DNA from: an uncultured Eubacteriales bacterium
Lineage (GTDB): Bacteria > Bacillota > Clostridia > Lachnospirales > Lachnospiraceae
Reading direction: 5' to 3'
Assembly (NCBI GenBank): GCA_900314565.1
Contig: OMVU01000064.1
Location: forward strand, 1 to 37,308
Length of the DNA stretch: 37,308 bases
The notes below the pieces were generated by a model that saw nothing but the letters and a program-made list of their open reading frames with translations, did not search any database and was not told the origin of the DNA. Both the position numbers and the translations under genes were made by a program. Positions 17,101-24,015 of this stretch are shown one piece after another; position 1 is the stretch's first letter, and every line of letters starts with the position of its first letter.

Positions 17101-17585
17101 CGCATTACAGGAACATGATCATGACGGTGCGCGACGAGGACAAGGAGGAAATGATCCCGGTCGCAAAGCGCTTTGAGAAGATGGGATTCCGCATTTATGC
17201 CACGAGAGGGACTTCGCAGAGCCTTATGAGCGCGGGGATCCGCTGTTTTCAGATCCGCAAGGCGGAGCAGGAATCTCCGAATATCATGGACCTGATCCTC
17301 GGGCATGCGCTCGATCTGATCATCGATATTCCGGGGAACGGCATAAAGGGCGCGAAGGACGGTTTTTCCATCCGGCGGAGCGCGGTCGAGACGGGCGTGC
17401 ATGTCATCACTGCCGTCGATACGGCGAGGGCGCTCGCGGAAGCGCTGGAAAATGCGGGCAGGGGCGAGAGTCTCACGGATCTGGCAAAGCTGAATCAGAG
17501 TCTGATGAGCTGTGAAGAACTGCAGTCTGAAGAAATTCAAATGGAACTGCATAACTGTTTAGGGTCTGCGAAGCAGTCCCGATGA
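14154..17585 (+). CDS. carB: Carbamoyl-phosphate synthase, large subunit
   Basis: CarB makes carbamoyl phosphate from bicarbonate, two ATP and CarA-derived ammonia. It has the expected two homologous ATP-grasp halves, opening with VLVIGSGPIVIGQAAEFDYA (near residue 9) and ILILGSGPIRIGQGIEFDF (near 601). Each half contains RPSYVLGG or RPAYTLGG and EVNPR motifs. The C-terminal MGS-like allosteric domain (about 990-1125) carries ATRGTSQ and IDIPGNG. At 1143 residues it is some 70 longer than usual. Much of the excess is a charged, low-complexity linker of about 50 residues (about 545-598) between the halves. The start is ATG 14154 with TAGGGGCG in front. arcC-like follows after 111 bp. Confidence 0.96.
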   Translation: MKDTSIKKVLVIGSGPIVIGQAAEFDYAGTQACRALREEGVETVLLNSNPATIMTDKDIADHVYIEPLTVPVLKALIEREKPDSILPTMGGQAGLNLAMALADEGFLEEKGVRLIGASAETIRRAEDRLLFKETMQKISEPVADSEIVHDLEAGLAAAERIGYPVVLRPAYTLGGSGGGIAENEYACRNLLESGLRLSRVHEVLVERSIAGWKEIEYEVMRDISGNVITICNMENMDPVGIHTGDSIVVAPSQTLSDREYQMLRSAALNIISELEIVGGCNVQFALDPKSFEYIVIEVNPRVSRSSALASKATGYPIARVAAKAALGYRLDEIKNAVTGKTTACFEPALDYCVVKMPRLPFDKFRTADHLLGTQMKATGEVMAISGSFEAGLMKAIRSLEQHTVSLMSYDYSDLDNYDLREHLKLPDDRRIWLIAEAFRRGMSMSEICALTGIDAWFLDKVLLLVEMERRLSDEHLSTDLLRAAKMLEFPDSVISHLSGVKEAEVRRLRTEAGILPAFKMVDTCAAEFEAETPYFYSVYGGVDEAAEFLEKRRNAVTCAEAEISVMKGQTAEEREDFAGSESANFSEKTAQEAADHCSEKKKKILILGSGPIRIGQGIEFDFCSVHAAWAFQKEGYETIIINNNPETVSTDFDIADRLYFEPLTAENVRNVVLLEKPDGAVVQFGGQTAIGLSQALMEMGVPILGTAAEWVDAAEDRERFDEILEKEHIRRPAGDTVYTAAEAKKAAKRLGYPVLVRPSYVLGGQGMRIAVSDTDIEEYIDAINVIRQEHPILVDKYIRGKELEVDAICDGEDILIPGIMEHIERTGIHSGDSISVYPAKSVSAGVKETIARYTEKLARALHVSGMINIQFIADGEDVYIIEVNPRSSRTVPYISKVTGIPMIALAVHVICGGKIKDTGFVPGLQEERPLYAVKMPVFSFEKIKGADISLGPEMKSTGECLGVSEDFEEALGKAFRGAGINLPHYRNMIMTVRDEDKEEMIPVAKRFEKMGFRIYATRGTSQSLMSAGIRCFQIRKAEQESPNIMDLILGHALDLIIDIPGNGIKGAKDGFSIRRSAVETGVHVITAVDTARALAEALENAGRGESLTDLAKLNQSLMSCEELQSEEIQMELHNCLGSAKQSR

Positions 17586-17587
17586 TA

Positions 17588-17681
17588 ACTCTTATCGAAA
17601 GCTTCGAAAGGAAGTGGCGATAAAAGACACATTGATACATCGAATTATGATTATGAGGTTCGCGAAGCGGTTCTCATGATA
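17588..17681 (-). repeat. Family C repeat, copy C1, in front of the carbamate kinase homologue
   Basis: The reverse complement matches 27774-27862. Both share ATGAGAACCGCTTCGCGAAC, CCTCATAATCATAAT, CTTTTATCG and CGATAAG. It contains a hairpin-forming end (CTTATCG..CGATAA) and a second near-palindrome around TTCGCGAAGCGG. It fills almost the whole gap between carB and the next gene and supplies most of the leader before ATG 17697. Confidence 0.75.
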
Positions 17682-17696
17682 TGGGGAAAGCATCAT

Positions 17697-18632
17697 ATGA
17701 GCAAGAAAAGAATTATTATCGCACTGGGTCACAAGGATCTCGGAATGAATCTCCCTGAGCAGTATCAGGCCGTTCGGAAAACGGCGAAGATGATCAGTGA
17801 ATTCGTAAAAAAGGGTTATCAGATCGGCATTGTATTTTCCAATGCGCCGCAGGTGGGCATGATCCACACAGCCATGATGGATCTGGCTGCAAAGTATCCT
17901 GACCAGTATTCGCGCGTACCGCTCTCCGTGTGCTCGGCAATGAGCCAGGGAATGATCGGGTACGATCTGCAGAATGCCATCCACACAGAGCTCCTGAAGC
18001 ACGGGATCTATAAGACCTGTGCGACTGTACTCACGCAGGTGCAGGTCGATCCCTACGACGAAAGCTTTTACGATCCGGTCAAGGTGATCGGCAAGCGGAT
18101 GAGCGCTTCCGAAGCGAAGGAAGAGGAGGCTGCAGGGAACCAGGTCGTCCGGTGTGAGGACGGCACATTCCGGAGGATCGTCCCGGCTCCGAAGCCCGGC
18201 GGAATCGTCGAGATCGAAGCCATAAAGGCACTTCTGGACATGGATCAGATCGTGATCGCCTGCGGAGGAGGCGGAATTCCCGTAATGCGTCAGGGAACGG
18301 AGCTCAAAGGGGCAGCGGCCGTCATCGAGAAAGATTATGCGGCCGGGCTCCTTGCAGGTGAGACGGACGCCGACATCCTTCTGATCACTACGGCGGTGGA
18401 GTGCGTCTCTCTGAATTACGGGAAACCGGACGAGAAGAAGGTCTCCGATATGACTGTTGCAGAGGCGAAGAGATATCTGCGGGACGGGCATTTTGAATTC
18501 AAGTCCATGCAGCCGAAGGTCGAGGCGGCGGTCCGCTTCGTCGAGGGCGGACGCGGCCGGGAGGCTGTTATTACAACAATGGAGCTGGCCGGGAAGGCGC
18601 TTGACGGGCTTGCCGGGACGCATATCAGGTAG
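17697..18632 (+). CDS. Carbamate kinase homologue with altered active site
   Basis: This is a 311-residue amino-acid-kinase fold protein, colinear with carbamate kinases, which interconvert carbamoyl phosphate plus ADP and carbamate plus ATP. Family features present are VLTQVQVDP, PAPKPGGIVEIEAI, ACGGGGIPVM, EKDYAA, NYGKPDEKKV and PKVEAAVRFV. The phosphate and substrate loops are changed, however. The usual ALGGNA is ALGHKD (residues 9-14), HGNGPQVG is FSNAPQVG (about 47-54) and the GSM before PKVEA is KSM. It lies just after carAB, which make carbamoyl phosphate, so it may bind that compound or a relative. I would not assume normal carbamate kinase activity. The start is ATG 17697 after GGGGAAAG. 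An upstream in-frame ATG at 17676 lies in repeat C1. Confidence 0.8.
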   Translation: MSKKRIIIALGHKDLGMNLPEQYQAVRKTAKMISEFVKKGYQIGIVFSNAPQVGMIHTAMMDLAAKYPDQYSRVPLSVCSAMSQGMIGYDLQNAIHTELLKHGIYKTCATVLTQVQVDPYDESFYDPVKVIGKRMSASEAKEEEAAGNQVVRCEDGTFRRIVPAPKPGGIVEIEAIKALLDMDQIVIACGGGGIPVMRQGTELKGAAAVIEKDYAAGLLAGETDADILLITTAVECVSLNYGKPDEKKVSDMTVAEAKRYLRDGHFEFKSMQPKVEAAVRFVEGGRGREAVITTMELAGKALDGLAGTHIR

Positions 18633-18683
18633 GGAGTAAGAGGAGCGGAGAGAGACAGTCGGTTTGTGGAATTATATTTCGGA

Positions 18684-18890
18684 GGGGCTGTCGCAATAAG
18701 CAGAAAAAGTGCATAAATATTCATGAAGGGACATCTACAGCACCGGTACTCAAAGAGGAAGGTGCTTCGCACCTTGCGCGGCCCGGCAAGAACGCCGAGG
18801 CGTTCCTGAATAGTACCGGCGCGCGAGGACTAAACGCGAGCGGTCCCTGAATGAACTGTTTATGCATATAATGCTTAATGCGACAGCCCC
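18684..18890. mobile_element. MITE-like element with 49-bp inverted ends
   Basis: The left end GGGGCTGTCGCAATAAGCA and the right end, reverse complemented, GGGGCTGTCGCATTAAGCA differ at one base. The arms continue pairing through TGCATAAA, TTCAT and GGGAC. A second inner inverted repeat (CACCGGTACT/AGTACCGG) surrounds a family B core. There is no room for a transposase in 207 bp, and no clear target-site duplication is visible. It lies between arcC-like and the AAA-ATPase gene. Confidence 0.7.
18757..18809 (-). repeat. Family B repeat, copy B3, inside the MITE-like element
   Basis: The reverse complement reads CAGGAACGCCTCGGCGTTCT and then AAGGTGCGAAGCACCTTCCT. This is the same core and side hairpin found at 33688-33744. 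It is inverted relative to copy B4 at 20691, so the two flank the AAA-ATPase gene as an inverted pair. Confidence 0.75.
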
Positions 18891-18913
18891 AAAGTGTAAA
18901 ATGAAGGTGGAAT

Positions 18914-20671
18914 TCAGCTGTGGCTGTACAGTCCGACAATACAGCTCTTCTTGCAGAAACATATTCCAAATGACACGACTCCGGCATATCCGTCATCCAG
19001 TATACCGTCCTCATAGCGGCGGGTTTCTATCTGTTCAAATGCCTCCGCAAGTCCATCCTGCATCCGGTTGTATTTTTTGCGCACCTTTATTTCAAATATA
19101 TATGCCGGATCCCTCGGCTTTCTCGGATATAGAACGACATCCGGTCTGCCGCTCCCTTCTTCTCTGTTTGACTGTGTCCCATAGGACGGAAAACCGGTCA
19201 GCATGGACAGCAGATAACCGTGGTAAAAACTTTCCTCACTGTCGAAAGTACTGATGGAACGTTCCAGCAGGTCTGTCAGAATATTTTCAATCGTGTCGGT
19301 ATCCTTACGGGCGACTGCCGCATAGAGATCTCTGCGGTCAGCATCCTCCACGATTTTGTCGAACCACGACCGAATCTGGGTTTCATAGATGCCTGCTATT
19401 TCAAGATTCGGTATCTTCATCGTTACATAAATATACTTTCCTTCCTGTCTTTCCGAGACTTTTTTCATATAGCCCGTGAAGAACAGAAAATTCCATATAT
19501 TGTCTTCGGACTCGTAAACATCAGAATAGGTGATGTCCTCGTGGATACGCTTCTCGATTGTCCCCCCCTGAATCAGGGTATCCAGCTCTTCCCGTATGTT
19601 TTCATCCGCCCGGAGGACCAGTTCTTTTACGATCGAATTTGAAGAGGTGTTTGACCAGTAAGGCTCGGGGAAAGCCCCCGGTGTATCAAGCTGCCGGTAC
19701 ACATAATTGATCACGCTCCAGGGATTATATATCTCCTGCTTCCCGAAAAGGTATCCGTCATACCATCCTTTGACTTCATCGGCTCTGTCCATCATGTCGT
19801 AATCGGAAAGCATCTGCATGGTCTCAGATTCCGTAAATCCAAAGGCTTCGGAAAAATTGCCGGAACGGACAGAAATGACATTCAGATTGTTCATGCCTGT
19901 AAAGATACTCTCCCTGCTGATCCGGAGGCATCCCGTAATTACGGCAAATTCCAATGCGTCGTTCGTTTTCAGAGCGGACTCAAAAAGTGAGCGGATAAAT
20001 GAGACCATCTCATCATAAAAGCGACACTGCCAGGCATTTTCCAGAGGAACATCATATTCATCAATCAATATGATGGCATTTGTACCATGGTGCTTTTTCA
20101 GAAAATGGCTGAGTTCTTTCAGGGAGGCGGCATATTTTCCATACTCTTCACGGAGAGCATTTTCCCGTTCATCCCTGCCGGTAAATTTCTTTGCGCGCTC
20201 AGACCACTCAATTTCTCCCATCCAGAGTTCCCGGAAACGCGCCTTCTCTTTCTCATCGAGTCTTATGGAATCTTTCAGGTAACTGTGTCTGCTGTACTCA
20301 TCGATGATTTCTTTTTTCAGCATCAGGAAAGCCGTGGCAAAGTCGGGCTGTTTGGTTCCCTTAAGGCTCAGCTTGATGACCGGATATTTTCCCATCTTTG
20401 AGAGCACATCCTTCCCGCATGCCATTATTTTCATTCCGGAAAAATATCGGGCATTATCCTTTATATTTCCATCAGCGTCTGTTTCCATCTCAAAGAAAGT
20501 CCGGAGCATGGACAGACCCAGGGTCTTGCCAAAGCGCCTGGGTCTTGTCAGAAGAGTAACCTGTCCTCCCTTTTCCAGGATATCCCGAACCAACAGAGTT
20601 TTATCCACATAGTAAAGGCTCTGATCGATAAAATCTTTATAGTTTTCGTACCCGATTCCGATTTTCTTCAT
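18914..20671 (-). CDS. AAA-ATPase-like protein with C-terminal PD-(D/E)XK nuclease domain
   Basis: This 585-residue protein belongs to the widespread family of AAA-ATPase-like proteins with a PD-(D/E)XK nuclease-like C-terminus (Pfam AAA-ATPase_like and PDDEXK_9). The N-terminus has YVDKTLLVRDIL, then the P-loop variant RPRRFGKT (residues 43-50), and a Walker B-like ILIDEYDVPLENA near residue 205. The C-terminus has GRPDVVLYP followed by FEIKVRKK near residue 525, a PD-(D/E)XK pattern. The family is often multicopy in gut Clostridia and Bacteroidetes and its role is not established; defence or mobile-element control has been suggested. The gene is antisense to its neighbours and flanked by inverted family B repeats. 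The ribosome site is GAGGAG about 12 bases before ATG. Confidence 0.9.
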   Translation of the reverse strand: MKKIGIGYENYKDFIDQSLYYVDKTLLVRDILEKGGQVTLLTRPRRFGKTLGLSMLRTFFEMETDADGNIKDNARYFSGMKIMACGKDVLSKMGKYPVIKLSLKGTKQPDFATAFLMLKKEIIDEYSRHSYLKDSIRLDEKEKARFRELWMGEIEWSERAKKFTGRDERENALREEYGKYAASLKELSHFLKKHHGTNAIILIDEYDVPLENAWQCRFYDEMVSFIRSLFESALKTNDALEFAVITGCLRISRESIFTGMNNLNVISVRSGNFSEAFGFTESETMQMLSDYDMMDRADEVKGWYDGYLFGKQEIYNPWSVINYVYRQLDTPGAFPEPYWSNTSSNSIVKELVLRADENIREELDTLIQGGTIEKRIHEDITYSDVYESEDNIWNFLFFTGYMKKVSERQEGKYIYVTMKIPNLEIAGIYETQIRSWFDKIVEDADRRDLYAAVARKDTDTIENILTDLLERSISTFDSEESFYHGYLLSMLTGFPSYGTQSNREEGSGRPDVVLYPRKPRDPAYIFEIKVRKKYNRMQDGLAEAFEQIETRRYEDGILDDGYAGVVSFGICFCKKSCIVGLYSHS

Positions 20672-20690
20672 TACAAAAGCATCTCCTCAT

Positions 20691-20735
20691 CAAGAACGCC
20701 TCGGCGTTCTTGCCACGCCGCGCAAGTCTTCGTTG
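20691..20735 (+). repeat. Family B repeat, copy B4 (core only)
   Basis: CAAGAACGCCTCGGCGTTCT is followed by TGCCACGCCGCGCAAG. The core hairpin is perfect and lies only 20 bp before the AAA-ATPase start codon on the other strand. The rest of the 20736-20958 gap is AT-rich with no gene I can support. Confidence 0.75.
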
Positions 20736-20958
20736 GCGCTATTCCGGTTCCCTGTCTGTGGCTGATATATTTCATTTTACACTGTTCATCAGTTTTTTCC
20801 AACAGCCATTGGATGATGTCGGTCCTGCTGTATTACATTTTATGCGGACTTTTGATAAAGATAAGGATAAAATTCGTTGGAAGAATCCTTCTCCGTGGAT
20901 GCACGATGACGGGCGCAGAGATACCTCTGAGGTCTGACTGAGCCTTCGATTTATGTAT

Positions 20959-20987
20959 TTTACATATTCAGTTCCGGAGGGTACAAT
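20959..20987 (+). promoter_or_regulatory. Sigma-70 type promoter for amtB
   Basis: The -35 is TTTACA (20959-20964) and the -10 is TACAAT (20982-20987), with a 17-bp spacer. Each hexamer matches the consensus at five of six positions. The start point should be near 20994, only about 13 bases before the terminator stem at 21007. Confidence 0.65.
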
Positions 20988-21006
20988 ACGAATTGAAATT
21001 TCAAGC

Positions 21007-21040
21007 AAGGGCGCTGACAAATTCGGTCAGTGCCCTTTTT
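21007..21040 (+). terminator. Intrinsic terminator in the amtB leader (candidate attenuator)
   Basis: AAGGGCGCTGAC (21007-21018) pairs with GTCAGTGCCCTT (21026-21037) with one G-T pair and a seven-base loop, followed by a run of five Ts. It lies between the promoter and amtB, 143 bp before the start codon. Right after it, TTTTTGCATC (21036-21045) and GATGCAAAAA (21060-21069) form a second perfect inverted repeat that includes the terminator T-run. Confidence 0.75.
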
Positions 21041-21182
21041 GCATCATTTATGGGATCCCGATGCAAAAATAAAATACGCAGCCTGTTACAAAAACAAACC
21101 GTAAAAACAAACTGCAAAACACGCAATGCATTACGTGCGGTGCTTTTGCAAAGAACGGCTGCGCTATGGAGGAGGGATTATT

Positions 21183-22949
21183 ATGACAAGTGAGATTTAT
21201 GAAGCTCTGCACGCCGAGATCTACGGCGTCTGGTTCCTGATCGGAGCCGCGCTGGTATTCTGGATGCAGGCCGGATTCGCGATGGTCGAGACCGGCTTTG
21301 CACGGGCGAAGAACGCCGGCAACATTCTTATGAAAAACCTGATGGATTTCTGCATCGGAACAGTGATGTTCGTTCTGGTCGGATTTGGACTGATGTTCGG
21401 TGAGAATGCCCTGGGAGGCTTTCTTGGAATTCCGTCTTTACAGATATTTTCCGATTATGCGAATTTCGACTGGTCGACCTTCGTCTTTAACCTGGTCTTC
21501 TGCGCGACGACAGCGACGATCGTCTCCGGTGCGATGGCGGAGCGGACAAAATTCTTATCCTACTGTGTCTACTCCGCAGTCATCTCCGCGGTGATCTATC
21601 CGATCGAAGCGCACTGGACCTGGGGCGGAGGCTGGCTGGCAGGTATCGGCTTCCATGATTTTGCGGGTTCGAACTGCATCCACATGGTCGGCGGAATTTG
21701 CGCGCTGATCGGCGCAGCGATCCTGGGGCCGAGAATCGGAAAGTTCTCCAAAGACAAGGCCGGAAAGATCGTCAAGGTCAATGCATTTCCGGGTCACAAC
21801 ATTCCGCTTGGCGCGCTCGGTGTTTTCATTTTATGGCTCGGCTGGTACGGCTTCAACGGCGCGGCGGCGACAAGTATTCCGCAACTCGGAAGCATTTTCC
21901 TGACGACGACGGTCGCACCTTCCGTCGCGACAGTTGTCTGCATGATCTTTACCTGGATCCGTTACGGCAAGCCCGACGTCTCCATGTGTCTGAACGCTTC
22001 CCTGGCAGGTCTGGTCGCGATCACAGCGCCCTGTGATTCGGTCGACTGCTTCGGTTCGATCGTGATCGGACTGGTCGCCGGACTTTTGGTCGTATTCGGC
22101 GTGTGGTTCCTGGACAATGTCCTCCGGGTCGACGATCCGGTCGGTGCGGTCGCGGTCCACTGTATAAACGGGATATGGGGAACGATCGCGGTCGGTCTCT
22201 TCTCGACGAACAGCGTGCCGGGATATGCCATTGCCGACGCGCAGGGAAATGAAATGCTCGGTCTCTTCTACGGCGGCGGTTTCAAGCTTCTCGGCATACA
22301 GCTCCTGGGAATGTTCTGTACCGCAGCATTTACGGCAGTCACCGCATTCCTGGCGATCAGAGCAATCTTCGGCCTGCGCGCCTCTGCGGAGGAGGAGATT
22401 ACCGGTCTCGACAGTACAGAGCACGGTCTGACAAGCGCTTATGCCGGATTCTCCATCATGCATATCACAGGCAACGCGATGGAGGAAAATGAAAACACGG
22501 ATCTCGGCGTAGACGCCTATGAGGAGGCGTCGGAGGCCATGAAGGACGCTTCCGTCAAGGTCGTCGGGGAGCCGATGCCGGCGAAGATCGATACGGGAAT
22601 GCATAAGGTCGTCATCATCGCAAGGCTGGCAAGATATGACAAGCTCACCAAGGCGCTGAACGATCTGGGCGTGACAGGAATGACCGCTACACAGGTCATG
22701 GGCTGTGGAATTCAGAAGGGCGGCGGCGAGAGATACAGGGGCGTTGAGATCGACGCGACCCTGATCCCGAAGGTCAAGGTAGAGGTCGTCGTCAGCAAGA
22801 TCCCGGTCCGCTCTGTCATAGAGGCAGTCAAGAAAGCCCTGTACACCGGGCATATCGGAGACGGCAAGATCTTTGTATACGGCGTGGAGAAGGTCGTCAA
22901 GGTCAGGACAGGAGAGGAAGACCTCAGGGCGCTGCAGGATGTGGAATGA
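21183..22949 (+). CDS. amtB: Ammonium channel fused to a C-terminal PII (GlnK) domain
   Basis: Residues 1 to about 415 form an Amt/Mep channel that passes ammonium across the membrane. It shows WMQAGFAMVETGFARAKNAG near the N-terminus and both members of the pore twin histidine, HMVGG (near residue 167) and HCINGIWGT. A linker of about 55 residues leads to a PII domain (about 473-588, from MHKVVIIARLARYDKLTKAL) with QKGGGERYRG, LIPKVKVEVVV, GDGKIFVYGVE and RTGEED. In free PII proteins the T-loop plugs the channel when 2-oxoglutarate is low; here the plug is tethered. The position of the uridylylated Tyr51 is Ile (VEIDAT), so uridylylation is unlikely. ATG 21183 follows GGAGGAGGG. An in-frame ATG at 21126 has no ribosome site. 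Confidence 0.95.
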   Translation: MTSEIYEALHAEIYGVWFLIGAALVFWMQAGFAMVETGFARAKNAGNILMKNLMDFCIGTVMFVLVGFGLMFGENALGGFLGIPSLQIFSDYANFDWSTFVFNLVFCATTATIVSGAMAERTKFLSYCVYSAVISAVIYPIEAHWTWGGGWLAGIGFHDFAGSNCIHMVGGICALIGAAILGPRIGKFSKDKAGKIVKVNAFPGHNIPLGALGVFILWLGWYGFNGAAATSIPQLGSIFLTTTVAPSVATVVCMIFTWIRYGKPDVSMCLNASLAGLVAITAPCDSVDCFGSIVIGLVAGLLVVFGVWFLDNVLRVDDPVGAVAVHCINGIWGTIAVGLFSTNSVPGYAIADAQGNEMLGLFYGGGFKLLGIQLLGMFCTAAFTAVTAFLAIRAIFGLRASAEEEITGLDSTEHGLTSAYAGFSIMHITGNAMEENENTDLGVDAYEEASEAMKDASVKVVGEPMPAKIDTGMHKVVIIARLARYDKLTKALNDLGVTGMTATQVMGCGIQKGGGERYRGVEIDATLIPKVKVEVVVSKIPVRSVIEAVKKALYTGHIGDGKIFVYGVEKVVKVRTGEEDLRALQDVE

Positions 22950-22960
22950 TCTGTGGGAGA

Positions 22961-22988
22961 AAAAATTCCGGGAGAATACTCTCCCGGA
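22961..22988 (-). terminator. Intrinsic terminator after the LysR gene
   Basis: TCCGGGAGA (22967-22975) pairs perfectly with TCTCCCGGA (22980-22988) around an ATAC loop. On the minus strand it is followed by A-rich DNA read as Ts at 22961-22966. It lies 11 bp past the LysR stop and also separates that gene from the convergent amtB. Confidence 0.8.
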
Positions 22989-22998
22989 GAGATATCTG

Positions 22999-23901
22999 TC
23001 AATGCCCGGGGAAGGGAACACCCGCCGCGGAGCAGATGCTCCTGACAAAGTTCTCCGCGGCATGTGTCAGATGATGCGTGCGGTCCCACACGAGAATGTA
23101 GGATGCGGTGACTGCGGGATCGACAAGTTTTTTGATCGTCACCTCGGGGTCCCCTGAGAAATGGCTGTCGGACGCCGGATAAATCGCGATTCCGACGCCC
23201 TGCCGGGCCAGCTCGTAGGCATTCAGCATATGCGCTACCCGGCAGCAGACATGAAGCTCGATATTTTTATCCGGGAACCAGTTCTTTATTTCCATAAGTC
23301 TGGACTCGCGGGAGGGAATGATCAGATCCCGGTCGGCGAGGTCGGAGACGGAAACGCTATCCCCCTCCGCTTTCGCAAGAGGGTCGGAGGACGGGATGAG
23401 CGCAGTCCAGGGCTCGGTGTAGACCGGTACGGAAAAAAGACCCTCCGCATTGTGGGGTTCTGTGATAACGCCGAGCTCTGAGAGACCGTTCGTTACCCAG
23501 TAGATCACGTCATCCGTGCTGCCGTTGCGCAGCGAATAGTCTACATGCGGATGTTCCGTCTTATAGTCTGCGATCCATTTTGCGAGAAGTCTCGGAGCGT
23601 GCCCTTCCACGGAAGCGATATAGAGCGTTCCCTGAAGGCCTCTGGACATCTCCGCGATATGTTCCCTGGATTTTTTGACAAGGTCCATGATCCGGAGGGC
23701 GTACTCTAAGAAAGCCTCCCCCTCCGGCGTTATGTGAAGGCCGTGCGGCGAGCGATCGAAGAGCACAGCGCCCAGTTCATCCTCCAGATCTTTTATTTGA
23801 CGGCTCAGAGGAGGCTGCGCGATCATCAGCTGCTGCGCAGCCTTCGTGAAGCTTAAGTTTTCGGCGACAGCGATAAAGTAATGAATGTGTCGTATTTCCA
23901 T
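22999..23901 (-). CDS. LysR-family transcription regulator
   Basis: This is a DNA-binding regulator of 300 residues. The winged helix-turn-helix is at residues 1-60 (MEIRHIHYFIAVAENLSFTK, then AAQQLMIAQPPLSRQIKDLE). A periplasmic-binding-protein-like effector domain runs from about residue 90 to the end. The effector cannot be told from sequence. Members near nitrogen genes include GltC-type activators, but there is no direct evidence here. The chosen start is ATG 23901 after GGAAGGAAAC. An upstream in-frame start would add 13 residues encoded by a duplicated copy of the preceding gene's tail. It is the last gene of the leftward series and has its own terminator. Confidence 0.93.
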   Translation of the reverse strand: MEIRHIHYFIAVAENLSFTKAAQQLMIAQPPLSRQIKDLEDELGAVLFDRSPHGLHITPEGEAFLEYALRIMDLVKKSREHIAEMSRGLQGTLYIASVEGHAPRLLAKWIADYKTEHPHVDYSLRNGSTDDVIYWVTNGLSELGVITEPHNAEGLFSVPVYTEPWTALIPSSDPLAKAEGDSVSVSDLADRDLIIPSRESRLMEIKNWFPDKNIELHVCCRVAHMLNAYELARQGVGIAIYPASDSHFSGDPEVTIKKLVDPAVTASYILVWDRTHHLTHAAENFVRSICSAAGVPFPGH

Positions 23902-23911
23902 GGTCAGTTTC

Positions 23912-24015
23912 CTTCCGGCCTCATCAGGGATCCGGGTCAAAAAGAAGAATTTACGTTTGCTGTTTTGATTATAAGCCTGTCGGCCTCATCAGGAATCTCT
24001 TTCAAAGAGAAGAAT
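23912..24015 (-). repeat. Duplicated 3' end of the ANTAR gene
   Basis: Two diverged copies of about 39 bp lie at 23912-23950 and 23976-24015. Read on the minus strand, each has ATTCTTCT, then CCTGATGAGGCCG. The second contains the last codons and TGA of the ANTAR gene. The first is non-coding and supplies the ribosome-binding region of the LysR gene. Confidence 0.6.

Noticed and set aside
20710-21020. Small genes in the gap before amtB
   Set aside because: Short frames on both strands overlap the amtB promoter or repeat B4, lack ribosome sites and show no family features.
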